This document shows positions 9,369 to 16,750 of a stretch of 64,000 nt of DNA, in pieces (position 1 is the first letter of the stretch; every line of letters begins with the position of its first letter). A model generated the notes under the pieces. It saw only the letters and a list, made by a program, of their open reading frames with translations, ran no database searches and was not told the DNA's origin. The translations under genes and the position numbers were made by a program. Location of the stretch: the NCBI RefSeq assembly GCF_902810435.1, contig NZ_LR778174.1, positions 186,001 to 250,000 of the forward strand, written 5' to 3'. This DNA is from Veillonella parvula (GTDB taxonomy: Bacteria > Bacillota > Negativicutes > Veillonellales > Veillonellaceae).

Positions 9369-9417
9369 AATAAAGTAACAATATAAAGTAACAAAAATAA
9401 TAAACTAACAAAAATCA
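9369..9417. repeat. degenerate tandem repeat, three copies of about 16 bp
   Basis: Three units close to AATAAAGTAACAAAAAT follow each other after the AsmA-like gene and run up to the terminator at 9418. It resembles the spacer repeats elsewhere in the window, but the unit is different. Confidence 0.6.
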
Positions 9418-9458
9418 AAAAAGAAGGCAATCTATCATGGTGATGAGTTGCCTTCTTT
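9418..9458. terminator. bidirectional terminator between convergent genes
   Basis: AAAGAAGGCAA (9418-9428) pairs with TTGCCTTCTTT (9448-9458) around an 18-base loop. A-rich and T-rich flanks on the two sides let it serve the AsmA-like gene (+) and the 9504-10235 gene (-). Confidence 0.85.
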
Positions 9459-9503
9459 AAGTTATAAGGTGCTAAATTATATATAGCTATACGAAAGATT
9501 TTA

Positions 9504-10235
9504 TTATCTGTTTAATCCGTTAGAGCGTACATATTCGGTATTTTCTGTGTCTTTGGTATCTGTTTTGGTGTTAGTTCGTTTTACCGTAATAAGAGGTTTC
9601 TTTTCTTTGGTTTCCTTTTCTTCGTATGGAATTACTTTATCTCCTTGATCCGGTAAAAATGTTTCGATACCGTTTCGTTTGCCTTTTTGCGTGTTTGAAT
9701 CAGTGGCCAATTGACTTTGTTGTGGAACGATATAGATTTCGTCTTTATTGATGGTTACATCATTTAGCAAGAGTTTGAATGCATTTGGACTTACATATAG
9801 AATTCCGTCTACCATACGTGCTGCAGGCAGTAAAGATTCGGATGTATCAAGGTTGATGATTTGCAGTTTACCCTTGCGCACGACTTGTTTAGAGTCCGGT
9901 TGTACCGCTAATGTAGCAATGTTCATGTCGATCAATGCTGTTTTAGTAGGTGCATCCCAAGATACTTTGTAACCTAATGCTTCTGATACTTGACGTAAAG
10001 CTACGAGTGGCTGACCGTCAACATAGATGACATTTGGCTTTTTATCGATTGGCTCCAATAATATGCCATCTACATTGATGTAATGCTGTGTCGTTACTGA
10101 TGCAGGTCTTTTTAAACTCTGCGTCGGTGCAGGTGTATCCATACCGACTGCTGCCTGTGCAGGCTGTACCACTCCGCTTGTGAAAGCCAGCGCTCCTAAG
10201 GCTATACCGGATACAATAAGTTGTTTTAATTTCAT
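9504..10235 (-). CDS. secreted protein with copper-amine-oxidase-N-like (stalk) domain
   Basis: The 243-residue precursor begins with a clear signal peptide (MKLKQLIVSGIALGALAF to VQPAQA) cleaved before AVGMD. Residues of about 65-180 contain the pattern INVDGILLEPIDKKP, YVDGQPLVALRQVSEALGY and LLPAARMVDGILYVS, typical of the copper amine oxidase N-terminal domain, which in Firmicutes is a cell-surface or stalk module without enzyme activity. The C-terminus is a low-complexity Lys/Thr/Glu tail. The start is set by GGAGG 7 bases upstream of ATG 10235; an in-frame ATG at 10274 lacks such a site. The role is not known. Confidence 0.75.
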   Translation of the reverse strand: MKLKQLIVSGIALGALAFTSGVVQPAQAAVGMDTPAPTQSLKRPASVTTQHYINVDGILLEPIDKKPNVIYVDGQPLVALRQVSEALGYKVSWDAPTKTALIDMNIATLAVQPDSKQVVRKGKLQIINLDTSESLLPAARMVDGILYVSPNAFKLLLNDVTINKDEIYIVPQQSQLATDSNTQKGKRNGIETFLPDQGDKVIPYEEKETKEKKPLITVKRTNTKTDTKDTENTEYVRSNGLNR

Positions 10236-10690
10236 GGTAACCTCCATTGTGTATAAAACGTCACGATAAATCATAATTGGTACTATAACATGGATATATG
10301 AATATTATATTATGAATTTTAATTTTATAAAACTGATAAAGGAGAAGGAGTAAATTTATCGATTTTATACCTAGGCTTGATTGTAAAATATATTTATACT
10401 TTACAACAAAACTTTAATTATGCTATTCTGAGGAAACATGATTAATAGTATTGGTGTTCATATGCAGGAAATGAGGACTGTGACTAACTCTCGTGTTCAA
10501 ATTGATTTTAAATTTGATAAGTTAAGAATAGTATGATTTTCTGATAATTTATTTCTTACATCCTGAGAATAGTGTGAAGTTTAGGCTTGATAGTAGGAAA
10601 CGTATATGTTCTGTTGGGCTTGTATTTAGTTAAATGGTTCAGATAAAAAACTTTAAGGGGTATCTATGAAGAGGATCGAGGTAATATGTA
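10236..10690. other. AT-rich junction without a convincing gene
   Basis: No conserved coding sequence is seen. A 32-codon frame at 10438-10536 (+) has a fair ribosome binding site (GAGGAA) and starts MINSIGVHMQEMRT. After its TGA the same frame continues for nine codons, so it may be the remnant of a longer gene. The segment marks the change from core-like DNA to the AT-rich toxin island. Confidence 0.4.
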
Positions 10691-11164
10691 GTGAAAATAA
10701 TAATGAAATTAAAACGTTATATCATTTTTATACTATTATGTATCGGGATATGTTTAATCTTAAATCCAGTAGAACGAATATATGTTTTTATCTTTGCGGA
10801 GCGCTATGCTACGGAATGCTTTGAAGGATTAAAGATTCAAATTTTAAATAATGGAAACGTAATTTATAAAGATAGTCTTTTTGATGAACCGCTTGTTATA
10901 TTTGAAAAAGTATTATGCTATCGTGAAGATGATGATAAAATTATTTTTTGTAAATATAACTATTTGTTTAATGGAACATTCAACTATAAATATTTAGTCT
11001 ATCACAAATTTGATTCATCATTTAGCAAATATTATTCGGAGGGCCCTTATTTACATACTGATTATGGATTTAAGTTGAAGTATTCTGATGATCGTTATTA
11101 TGATGATGATAATTATGCCATTACAGTTCCCAGTAAATGGGTTTTGCTAACGCCATGGCATTAG
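10691..11164 (+). CDS. hypothetical membrane-anchored protein, possible immunity protein
   Basis: This 157-residue protein starts at GTG 10691, preceded by GAGGT at about 10678. It has a basic N-terminus and one hydrophobic segment (residues 9-25, YIIFILLCIGICLILN) and then a soluble, Tyr/Asp-rich domain rich in beta-type sequence (NYLFNGTFNYKYLVYHKF). No family is recognised. Its place at the head of a row of toxin fragments and small membrane proteins, and its low GC, suggest an orphan immunity protein of a lost toxin. That role is an inference from context only. Confidence 0.45.
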   Translation: MKIIMKLKRYIIFILLCIGICLILNPVERIYVFIFAERYATECFEGLKIQILNNGNVIYKDSLFDEPLVIFEKVLCYREDDDKIIFCKYNYLFNGTFNYKYLVYHKFDSSFSKYYSEGPYLHTDYGFKLKYSDDRYYDDDNYAITVPSKWVLLTPWH

Positions 11165-11183
11165 TATGAATTACAGTATTTAA

Positions 11184-11321
11184 ATAGGCTCTATAATAAG
11201 TGTTGGAGGTCTTGCTGCTGGTCTTGCAGGTGCTTTTGTTATTGGTATTACTGGAGCAACACTTGGCGATTGCGTTAAAGATGAAATTAAATTTAATTTA
11301 AAAAAGGATGTAGATAAGTAA
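11184..11321 (+). pseudogene. remnant of a toxin C-terminus (glycine-zipper end)
   Basis: The frame ending at 11319-11321 reads IGSIISVGGLAAGLAGAFVI and ends in FNLKKDVDK. It has no start codon or N-terminal part and is closed upstream by a stop at 11181. It is clearly related to the end of the product of 11677-12312, which has GLGGGVAGSAGGPAGSF and ends SNLKKDVVK. Its TAA overlaps the ATG of the next gene as TAATG, exactly as in the intact pair downstream. I read it as the stump of a duplicated toxin module whose immunity gene has survived. Confidence 0.75.
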
Positions 11322-11662
11322 TGTATCAAGATTTGATTATAATATTGGGGATTATATTTCTCGTATACAAACTTATTACACATGAAGGTAAGCTTAGTTT
11401 AGCTAGAATTATTGCAACGGTTTCTATTATTGTCGGTTGTGGATTAGTATTGCTGAGTAAACTGATATCTCCATTTGTTTTACTATTTTGGTGGCTAATA
11501 TGTATCGGGATTTCTTTGATAGGAATGTATTTTGTGCCAAGTAGTGAGAATTATGATGAGGATAAAACTCAAAAGCATCAAAAGCTATATAGAGGGGCTT
11601 TATACTCCTGGATATTTATGATAGCTTTATATATTTTTCTATATATTTTGATTTATTATTAG
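11321..11662 (+). CDS. small integral membrane protein, candidate toxin immunity (copy A)
   Basis: This 113-residue protein has about four membrane segments (residues 4-17, 28-46, 48-70 and 92-113) separated by a charged loop around residues 74-88. It is a close paralog of the 12312-12653 product: both share DLIIILGIIFL, YKLITH and a C-terminal LYIFLYILIYY-like end and have identical length. The start codon overlaps the stop of the toxin remnant (TAATG). Polytopic immunity proteins usually protect against pore-forming toxins, which fits the hydrophobic glycine-zipper end of the neighbouring toxin. The function is inferred. Confidence 0.6.
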   Translation: MYQDLIIILGIIFLVYKLITHEGKLSLARIIATVSIIVGCGLVLLSKLISPFVLLFWWLICIGISLIGMYFVPSSENYDEDKTQKHQKLYRGALYSWIFMIALYIFLYILIYY

Positions 11663-11676
11663 CTATATCCTTATTA

Positions 11677-12312
11677 TTGAGGGTAGTGTCAATAATTTTG
11701 TGTAAATTATATTCTTTAATAAGAAACCATATTCATCAATATAAAGAAAAAATAGGTGCTGTTAATCCCACATATGGATTTATATATAACTATTATAGAT
11801 CTGATGGAAGAGAAGTAATTGATATTATAATTAAAAGAACAAAAGAGTATAAAGCTGGTTCGTTTGATAAACCGAAGTTCTTGTCTTTTAATCATAGTGA
11901 AATACTAAAAAATTCTAATAATTCAGAATTTGTTTGGACTAAGGAGGCTTTAGGAAAGTCAGTTGCTCAAAATGTATTATCAGAGGTGGGAAATCAACCA
12001 TGGGTTGGATATGTGCATTATGCAGAGAACGCATCAAAATTTACTCGAACTGTAGCGAAAGTTGGAGGGCCTGTTTTAATAGGTTACTTACTTTACGATA
12101 TGCAAAATGATTACCAAATGTACAGTGGTCGAGAACTAGCTAAAGCTTGGGGCGCGGATTTACTTCCTGTAGTTTTCGGATTGGGTGGAGGTGTTGCTGG
12201 CAGTGCTGGTGGACCAGCAGGTTCTTTTGTCGTTGGTGTTACTTTGGCGACAACGGGAGACTATTATAAAGATAAGATTAAGTCTAATTTGAAAAAGGAT
12301 GTAGTTAAGTAA
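11677..12312 (+). CDS. orphan C-terminal toxin module with glycine-zipper membrane segment
   Basis: The frame encodes up to 211 residues from TTG 11677. No good ribosome binding site is seen, so the start is uncertain and the piece may be an orphan module lacking its secretion part. Residues of about 30-120 are soluble (NPTYGFIYNYYRSDG, SFDKPKFLSFNHSEI). Residues 125-140 and 160-194 are hydrophobic and Gly-rich, with GLGGGVAGSAGGPAGSFVVG, followed by a basic tail. No catalytic motif is recognised. The architecture suggests membrane insertion or pore formation. Its stop overlaps the start of a polytopic membrane protein (TAATG), the classical toxin-immunity order. Confidence 0.55.
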   Translation: MRVVSIILCKLYSLIRNHIHQYKEKIGAVNPTYGFIYNYYRSDGREVIDIIIKRTKEYKAGSFDKPKFLSFNHSEILKNSNNSEFVWTKEALGKSVAQNVLSEVGNQPWVGYVHYAENASKFTRTVAKVGGPVLIGYLLYDMQNDYQMYSGRELAKAWGADLLPVVFGLGGGVAGSAGGPAGSFVVGVTLATTGDYYKDKIKSNLKKDVVK

Positions 12313-12653
12313 TGTCTCGAGATTTGATTATAATATTGGGGATTATATTTCTCATATACAAACTTATTACTCATAAAGGTAAGCTTACTTTAGCTAGAAT
12401 TATTACATTTTTAGGCCTTGCAATGGGAAGCGGAATAGCTTTGCTTCATGAATTTGCCCCAGTATTTGTATTATTTTTTCTGACAATAGTTTGCATGGGA
12501 ATTTCTTTGGTTGGGATGTATTTCATGCTTAAGAATGACGAGTTTGAAAGTGATAAAGTAGAGAAATATCAGTCCAATTTTAAAGTAGGCGTATATACTT
12601 GGTTATTTCTAGTCGCTTTATACATATATTTATATGTTTTAACCTATTATTAG
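12312..12653 (+). CDS. small integral membrane protein, candidate toxin immunity (copy B)
   Basis: This is a 113-residue protein with four predicted membrane segments, paralogous to the 11321-11662 product over its whole length. The ends are well conserved (DLIIILGIIFLIYKLITH; ALYIYLYVLTYY), while the central segments have diverged, as expected if specificity for a partner toxin changes. It overlaps the upstream toxin stop by one base (TAATG), so translation is probably coupled. I infer immunity to the 11677-12312 product. Confidence 0.6.
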   Translation: MSRDLIIILGIIFLIYKLITHKGKLTLARIITFLGLAMGSGIALLHEFAPVFVLFFLTIVCMGISLVGMYFMLKNDEFESDKVEKYQSNFKVGVYTWLFLVALYIYLYVLTYY

Positions 12654-12723
12654 ATACTTTGATAATGTATATAGTAGGATTTTATTGATTAATATGTAAC
12701 TCTAATATAAGGTATATAAACAT

Positions 12724-12868
12724 AAAAAGGACGCTATAGTCTAATCTTCAGTAGTATATACAGAATGGTTTAGAACTATAGCGTCTTTTTATTTAATCGC
12801 TCATTTGAGGTCTGCGTGGATGTTACAGATAAGTCATAGAGCTGAAAGAGAGTTTATTTCATGCGAAC
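12724..12868. repeat. 145-bp direct repeat, copy 1
   Basis: This segment is repeated at 15508-15650. Both copies start with AAAAAGGACGCTATAGTCTA, contain a terminator hairpin, share CATTTGAGGT and GGATGTTACAGAT, and end with TTATTTCATGCGAAC. In copy 2 the last bases are the 3' end of an aspartase/fumarase-like gene on the minus strand. In copy 1 the match stops abruptly there and exoprotein sequence begins. The repeat thus marks a recombination junction. Confidence 0.8.
12725..12791. terminator. terminator hairpin in repeat copy 1
   Basis: GACGCTATAG (12730-12739) pairs with CTATAGCGTC (12776-12785), followed by TTTTT; A5 lies on the other side, so the hairpin can act in both directions. It closes the toxin/immunity pair upstream. 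Confidence 0.8.
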
Positions 12869-13431
12869 ATTAAAGCTGTTGGTGAAGCAATTTCAGGTAA
12901 ATCAGTCAAATTAGTGGCTTCTAATGATGTATCTTTACAAGCGGCAACGAATACAAGTGAAAAGCTTGAAAATGCTAAGAGTAAAGGCTAGTCTGTTGGG
13001 GCTAATATTAGTGTTGCTGGTGGCGGTATACTTGGTTTTGATGCAAGTGCTAATGCTGCAAAACAAAAGGGTAATACAAAGGTAACAACACATACTGGTA
13101 CTACTGTTGTAGGTACGGATGCTGTTAATATTACATCAGGAAAGGATACCTATATCAGTGGCTCCAAGGTAATTGGTAAATCTGTAACAGCCGACGTAGG
13201 TGGAAATCTTTCTATTGAAAGCTTACAAGATACAAAGACATATGTAGGTGAAAGCTCTAATAAAGGGTTTAGTATATCTACAAATGCGGGTTCTCTAAGT
13301 AATGTATCTATGAGCTCAAGCAAAGGTAAAATGAAAAGTGATTATGCAAGTGTTACTGATCAAGCGGGGATATATGCAGGTGATGGTGGCTTTGTAATTT
13401 TAAGAACCTTAGTAAAGCAGGAAAAGATGCT
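12869..13431 (+). pseudogene. broken FHA/CdiA-type hemagglutinin-repeat exoprotein fragment
   Basis: In one frame (codons starting at 12869) this reads as typical hemagglutinin-repeat sequence of two-partner-secreted exoproteins: LVASNDVSLQAATNTSE, SVGANISVAGGGILGFDASA, DAVNITSGKDTYISGSKV and SDYASVTDQAGIYAGDGGF. It has no N-terminal part. It carries a TAG at 12989-12991 where family members have the Trp codon of SKGWSVGA, and it loses frame near 13393-13400 before joining the frame of the next gene. At least three lesions show that it is dead. It begins exactly at the end of the 145-bp repeat. Confidence 0.85.
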
Positions 13432-14958
13432 GTGTGGAACACATTAGGCACATTACCTAATCTGTTACCAGACTCTAGCAAATCTACTTCTACTACTACA
13501 AAATCTGCTATTTCAAATGGTACAATAGAAGTACGAGATGCTGGCTTTAATATGCAAACACTGTCTCGAGATACAAAAGATAGCTTGAATAAGCTTGATG
13601 AAATCTTTGATAAAAAGAAAATTGAAGAACGTCAAGAATTATCTAAGTTATTTGCAAAAGAAGCCTTTGAACAATTACATAATTGGAATCCAATCTCTAA
13701 AGAAGGTAAAGCCGCAAAAGCAATAGCCCATGGTGTAGTCGCTGAAGTATCTGCTCGTATGGCAGGGAATAAACCGGGTAGTGGGTTTTATGCTGGAGCT
13801 ACCAATGAAGCATTAATTGGAGAGATTCAAAAAATTGCAAAAGAAAAACCTGATGTAGCTCAAACATTAAGTGCTTTATTAGGTGCTGCTGTAAATGGTA
13901 GCTTAGGCTATTCCCCTGTGACAGGTGCAGCTGAAGCACAATATGGGACTAAATGGAATCAATATTTAACAACAAATCCAGATACAATATATTTGGCAAA
14001 AAAATATTTAAAGAAAAAGAATGGAGAAAGTTTAAGTGAGCGTGAAGTAATATTCCTTTTGGAGAATTTAAGGAGTATAGCTGAAAAAGATAGTGATAAA
14101 GCCAAATCTTGGGAGATAATGTCAGAATCATATTGGGATTTATCTCATTGGGAGGATTTTCTTATTTCATATGGCAATTTATCCTATCAAAGTATCTCTG
14201 ACTTTGAACATCATTATAGTTTATTGAAGGATGAACAAATTAGATTACAAAAAGAGTTAGTCAAACAAGGGTATGTGTTTACTGATGTTGTACCGGTTAA
14301 AGCTATTTATGTTGATGAAGATAGGAGAGCCTTGGATGAAGCAATAAGATTAGAGAAGGAAAAGGATATTGATATTAATAAAGAAAGAGATGTTAATAAA
14401 CGTCAGAATATAATTCACTACACAGCAAAGGAAGCCGGGATGGCTTTTGAACGTAATGTACTTAAATCTAAATATCCTGTGTTAACAGTTTTTTTTGAAA
14501 AAATGAGAACTGGGAATGGTAGTATGGAAAAGTATAACTCGAAAAGTATTTTAGCAAAAACAATTGCGCAGTCAAATGGCATTAAAGATATTTTAGTTTC
14601 TTTGCGTGATGAGGATTTTGATAAGGATACAAATAGTGTTTTAAAACGTATTGATATTAATTTTGCTAAGACTGAAAAGGGTGGCGCCTGGTCTGATTTA
14701 GGGGCATCGGTAGGAAGAATGGCTGCTAGATTAAAAGTTATAAAGCATGGTGATTATTATGATGTCAAACTTTTAGGTTTCGATAGATCTAATTATGAAT
14801 ATAAAGAGGATGCTAGTGATATAAAAGATAAGTGGATTAGATGGGCCAATAATTTCTTTTATGATTTACAACAACAAGGTTTAATTACTCCGTTTTCTTT
14901 TGAGGTAACTTCTAATTTTTACTTCAATAAGTCTAATGGAAAGGTATATACTAAATGA
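13432..14958 (+). CDS. CdiA-type C-terminal region: pre-toxin and unknown toxin domain
   Basis: The 508-residue frame from GTG 13432 continues the broken exoprotein. Residues of about 60-175 (EAFEQLHNWNPISKEGK, GSGFYAGATNEALIGEIQ, AAVNGSLGYSPVTGAAEAQ) match the pre-toxin region that precedes variable toxin ends in CdiA-like proteins of Negativicutes. Residues of about 180-330 are helical and charged. Residues 330-508 (RIDINFAKTEKGGAWSDLG, DKWIRWANNFFYDLQQQG) form the likely toxin domain, which I do not recognise. The GTG has no convincing ribosome binding site, so the module is probably silent unless recombined onto a full exoprotein. Its stop overlaps the next start (ATGA), the usual toxin-immunity junction. 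Confidence 0.65.
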   Translation: MWNTLGTLPNLLPDSSKSTSTTTKSAISNGTIEVRDAGFNMQTLSRDTKDSLNKLDEIFDKKKIEERQELSKLFAKEAFEQLHNWNPISKEGKAAKAIAHGVVAEVSARMAGNKPGSGFYAGATNEALIGEIQKIAKEKPDVAQTLSALLGAAVNGSLGYSPVTGAAEAQYGTKWNQYLTTNPDTIYLAKKYLKKKNGESLSEREVIFLLENLRSIAEKDSDKAKSWEIMSESYWDLSHWEDFLISYGNLSYQSISDFEHHYSLLKDEQIRLQKELVKQGYVFTDVVPVKAIYVDEDRRALDEAIRLEKEKDIDINKERDVNKRQNIIHYTAKEAGMAFERNVLKSKYPVLTVFFEKMRTGNGSMEKYNSKSILAKTIAQSNGIKDILVSLRDEDFDKDTNSVLKRIDINFAKTEKGGAWSDLGASVGRMAARLKVIKHGDYYDVKLLGFDRSNYEYKEDASDIKDKWIRWANNFFYDLQQQGLITPFSFEVTSNFYFNKSNGKVYTK

Positions 14959-15491
14959 TAGTACTAAAATCTTTACTGAAAAGGATGGGTTATTTTGTAA
15001 TTATATTTATTAGTATTGTAGCTATATATATAATTACCTATGTTGCTTCTACAACAACCTTTTTAGCTACCTCTAATTATGACTCTTCTCTTGGTAGGGA
15101 GGCTGGGTATCTTAATGATATGGATTATGATTTGTATGTTCCAGGAGAAATACTGACTGTTGAAGTTTATAATGATTATGAGATTGCATGTTTAACGTCT
15201 TTTGGTGCTATTTTTGTAAATGGTAATGAGGGGAGTATTCACTATCTTATTGAAGTCGATGATAGAGCCTCACTTTTAAAAGAAATTGCTTCTTATAAAG
15301 ATAAAGCTAAGAAACGACAGGTTGTAGTGTATGATAGCAGTCAATCGTTAAGTGATAAAGAGAAAAAGCTCTATCAAAAGTTAATTGATAGAATTGATAA
15401 ACGATTACCTACTTATGTTGACGTAAATCGAGAACCAAAATGGCTTCAAGTTCTAAGAAATATAACAGGTAATGATAAAAGCTTAATATAG
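14955..15491 (+). CDS. membrane-anchored candidate immunity protein
   Basis: This 178-residue protein has one N-terminal membrane segment (residues 11-32, GYFVIIFISIVAIYIITYVA) and a soluble domain of about 145 residues (YDLYVPGEILTVEVYNDYE, SIHYLIEVDDRASLLKEIAS). No family is recognised. It overlaps the upstream toxin module by four bases (ATGA), so it is the natural candidate for its immunity protein. The anchor suggests that protection occurs at the inner membrane. Base composition is AT-rich like the rest of the island. Confidence 0.5.
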   Translation: MIVLKSLLKRMGYFVIIFISIVAIYIITYVASTTTFLATSNYDSSLGREAGYLNDMDYDLYVPGEILTVEVYNDYEIACLTSFGAIFVNGNEGSIHYLIEVDDRASLLKEIASYKDKAKKRQVVVYDSSQSLSDKEKKLYQKLIDRIDKRLPTYVDVNREPKWLQVLRNITGNDKSLI

Positions 15492-15507
15492 TTGTTTCAA
15501 TAAATCT

Positions 15508-15650
15508 AAAAAGGACGCTATAGTCTAATCTTCAGTCGTTATACTGATTGATTTAGAACTATAGCGTCCTTTTTTATTCCGTTCATTTGAGGTATGAGAG
15601 GATGTTACAGATATGTTATAAAGATGAGAGAGATTTTATTTCATGCGAAC
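15508..15650. repeat. 145-bp direct repeat, copy 2
   Basis: This is the second copy of the 12724-12868 repeat (see there for shared blocks). It carries the same terminator hairpin (GGACGCTATAG at 15513-15523 with 15559-15569, then T6). It runs into the stop codon of a minus-strand aspartase/fumarase remnant at 15636-15638, so the repeat is probably the natural 3' flank of that gene. Confidence 0.8.
15513..15576. terminator. terminator hairpin in repeat copy 2
   Basis: An 11-bp stem, GGACGCTATAG with CTATAGCGTCC, has A-rich and T-rich flanks. It ends the 13432-15491 module and, on the minus strand, would have ended the lost aspartase/fumarase gene. Confidence 0.8.
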
Positions 15651-15803
15651 TGCTTCACCGAATTCGTCTTCGGTCATGAGTTTTTCTTCCAATATGATTT
15701 CTTTAATAGAGCAACCGCGTTTGTATGGTTCTTTTACTATCTTAGTACTCTTATCATAACCGATGTATGGTGTTAAGGATGTGGCAATCATGATGGATTG
15801 TTC
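15636..15803 (-). pseudogene. 3' remnant of an aspartate ammonia-lyase/fumarase-type gene
   Basis: On the minus strand the frame ending at 15636 reads 55 residues, including SIMIATSLTPYIGYDKSTK, EPYKRGCSIKEIILEEKL and MTEDEFGEAVRMK. This is the C-terminal signature of the aspartase/fumarase superfamily (compare the common TALNPYIGY and EEGLLTEEEL patterns). Upstream of base 15803 the similarity ends in AT-rich DNA, so some 400 residues are missing. An intact gene of this family presumably exists elsewhere in the genome, with this locus a recombination scar. That part is inference. Confidence 0.75.
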
Positions 15804-15902
15804 TAATTTTTATTATATAAACTTATATAAATTTTGTGATATATTAGAATTAAAATTTTAGTTGTGTTGTAAACGAGTAGTTTTAATGATAGGAATACTC
15901 AT

Positions 15903-16109
15903 ATGTTATTTTTAAAAATTTATAATTATTTTGTGAGGGGCGTTGTACTTTTCTTTCTTATAATTATCCCTTTTACTATTGTTACAAATCCTGAAATGAT
16001 CGAGGATGAAGTCGATTTTCATTTTTTTGTTACTCTATATATTGTAATCCTTTTGAGCTATGTGGTATGGACCTATATTTATAACTATTTAAGACGTAAA
16101 AGAGGTTAG
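15903..16109 (+). CDS. small two-segment membrane protein
   Basis: This 68-residue protein has two membrane segments (residues 10-27 and 42-61) joined by an acidic loop (NPEMIEDEVDF) and ends in a basic RRKRG tail. No family is recognised. It starts at ATG 15903 after AGGA, six bases before a second small membrane protein. Both resemble bacteriocin-immunity-type proteins in size and topology, but no toxin remnant lies directly upstream. Confidence 0.45.
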   Translation: MLFLKIYNYFVRGVVLFFLIIIPFTIVTNPEMIEDEVDFHFFVTLYIVILLSYVVWTYIYNYLRRKRG

Positions 16110-16114
16110 CATTT

Positions 16115-16516
16115 GTGCATATTCATTTACCATTAGTTTTCGTAGTCATCTTTTACTCGGCAATTGTTCTCTATTGGATCATATATAAGATACTCTTAAG
16201 AAAAAAACTTTCACCATTACTAGTATCTTTAATTGCTAATTCTAATTATAGTTTTATTAAATTTATCTCTTGGGCGATAATTATTACATACCCATTCATG
16301 CTTTTTAGCATGTTTTATTTCTTAGATTACATAGCCGTGCCAATTGTTATGGCTTGGTTTTTACAACCTGTTTTAGTTGCAGCTACACTATTCAGGCAGT
16401 CATCACACAGTCGTTATTATGATTGGGCTAGAAAAAAACAGATGTATGTAGTGTGGATTGTATTCTTTTATTTATTAGCGGTTCTAGGTGTATTGAAATT
16501 TTATGATTTTTTGTAG
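16115..16516 (+). CDS. small four-segment membrane protein
   Basis: This 133-residue protein starts at GTG 16115 after AGAGG. Its four membrane segments lie at about residues 5-25, 48-70, 72-92 and 111-130. A basic patch (KILLRKKLS) follows the first and an Arg/Lys-rich loop (HSRYYDWARKKQ) precedes the last. No family is recognised. It follows the 68-residue gene by five bases and probably shares its mRNA. An immunity-like role is possible from the neighbourhood only. Confidence 0.45.
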   Translation: MHIHLPLVFVVIFYSAIVLYWIIYKILLRKKLSPLLVSLIANSNYSFIKFISWAIIITYPFMLFSMFYFLDYIAVPIVMAWFLQPVLVAATLFRQSSHSRYYDWARKKQMYVVWIVFFYLLAVLGVLKFYDFL

Positions 16517-16575
16517 CGTTTAAGTTGTAAAGAAAAAGTATATTCCCTTTATTGAGAATCAAGGGAGAAGTAGGA

Positions 16576-16750
16576 ATGCCTGCTAACAATAAAAATTTTT
16601 TAAAAGCTATATTTTCATAAAGGTGTAGATGCTCACTTAGAAGTATTTGATAAAAATGGAAATCATTTAGGAGAAGCAGATCCTATAACTGGAGTGATTA
16701 GGGAGGGATCTCAAGACCGTAGCAAAAAACTTAGAAAGGATTTAAGGTAA
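16576..16750 (+). pseudogene. remnant of a colicin E3-like rRNase toxin domain
   Basis: The frame ending at 16748-16750 reads HKGVDAHLEVFDKNGNHLGE followed by ADPITGVIREGS and a basic tail. This follows the end of the cytotoxic E3-type RNase domain, where colicin E3 has the pattern D-x-x-H-x-x-x-E, then DGQHLGSFDPKTG and a Lys-rich end. The upstream part (ATG 16576, MPANNKNFLKAIFS) lies in another frame, so a frameshift separates them, and the secretion part is missing. The stop overlaps the following ATG as TAATG. The toxin is therefore a relic while its partner gene remains. Confidence 0.65.

Noticed and set aside
11180-11383. Minus-strand 67-codon open frame over the toxin remnant
   Set aside because: The plus-strand frame is homologous to the intact toxin end downstream, which explains the sequence better.
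15594-15776. Plus-strand 60-codon open frame
   Set aside because: It lies opposite the aspartase/fumarase relic, whose minus-strand frame is clearly conserved.
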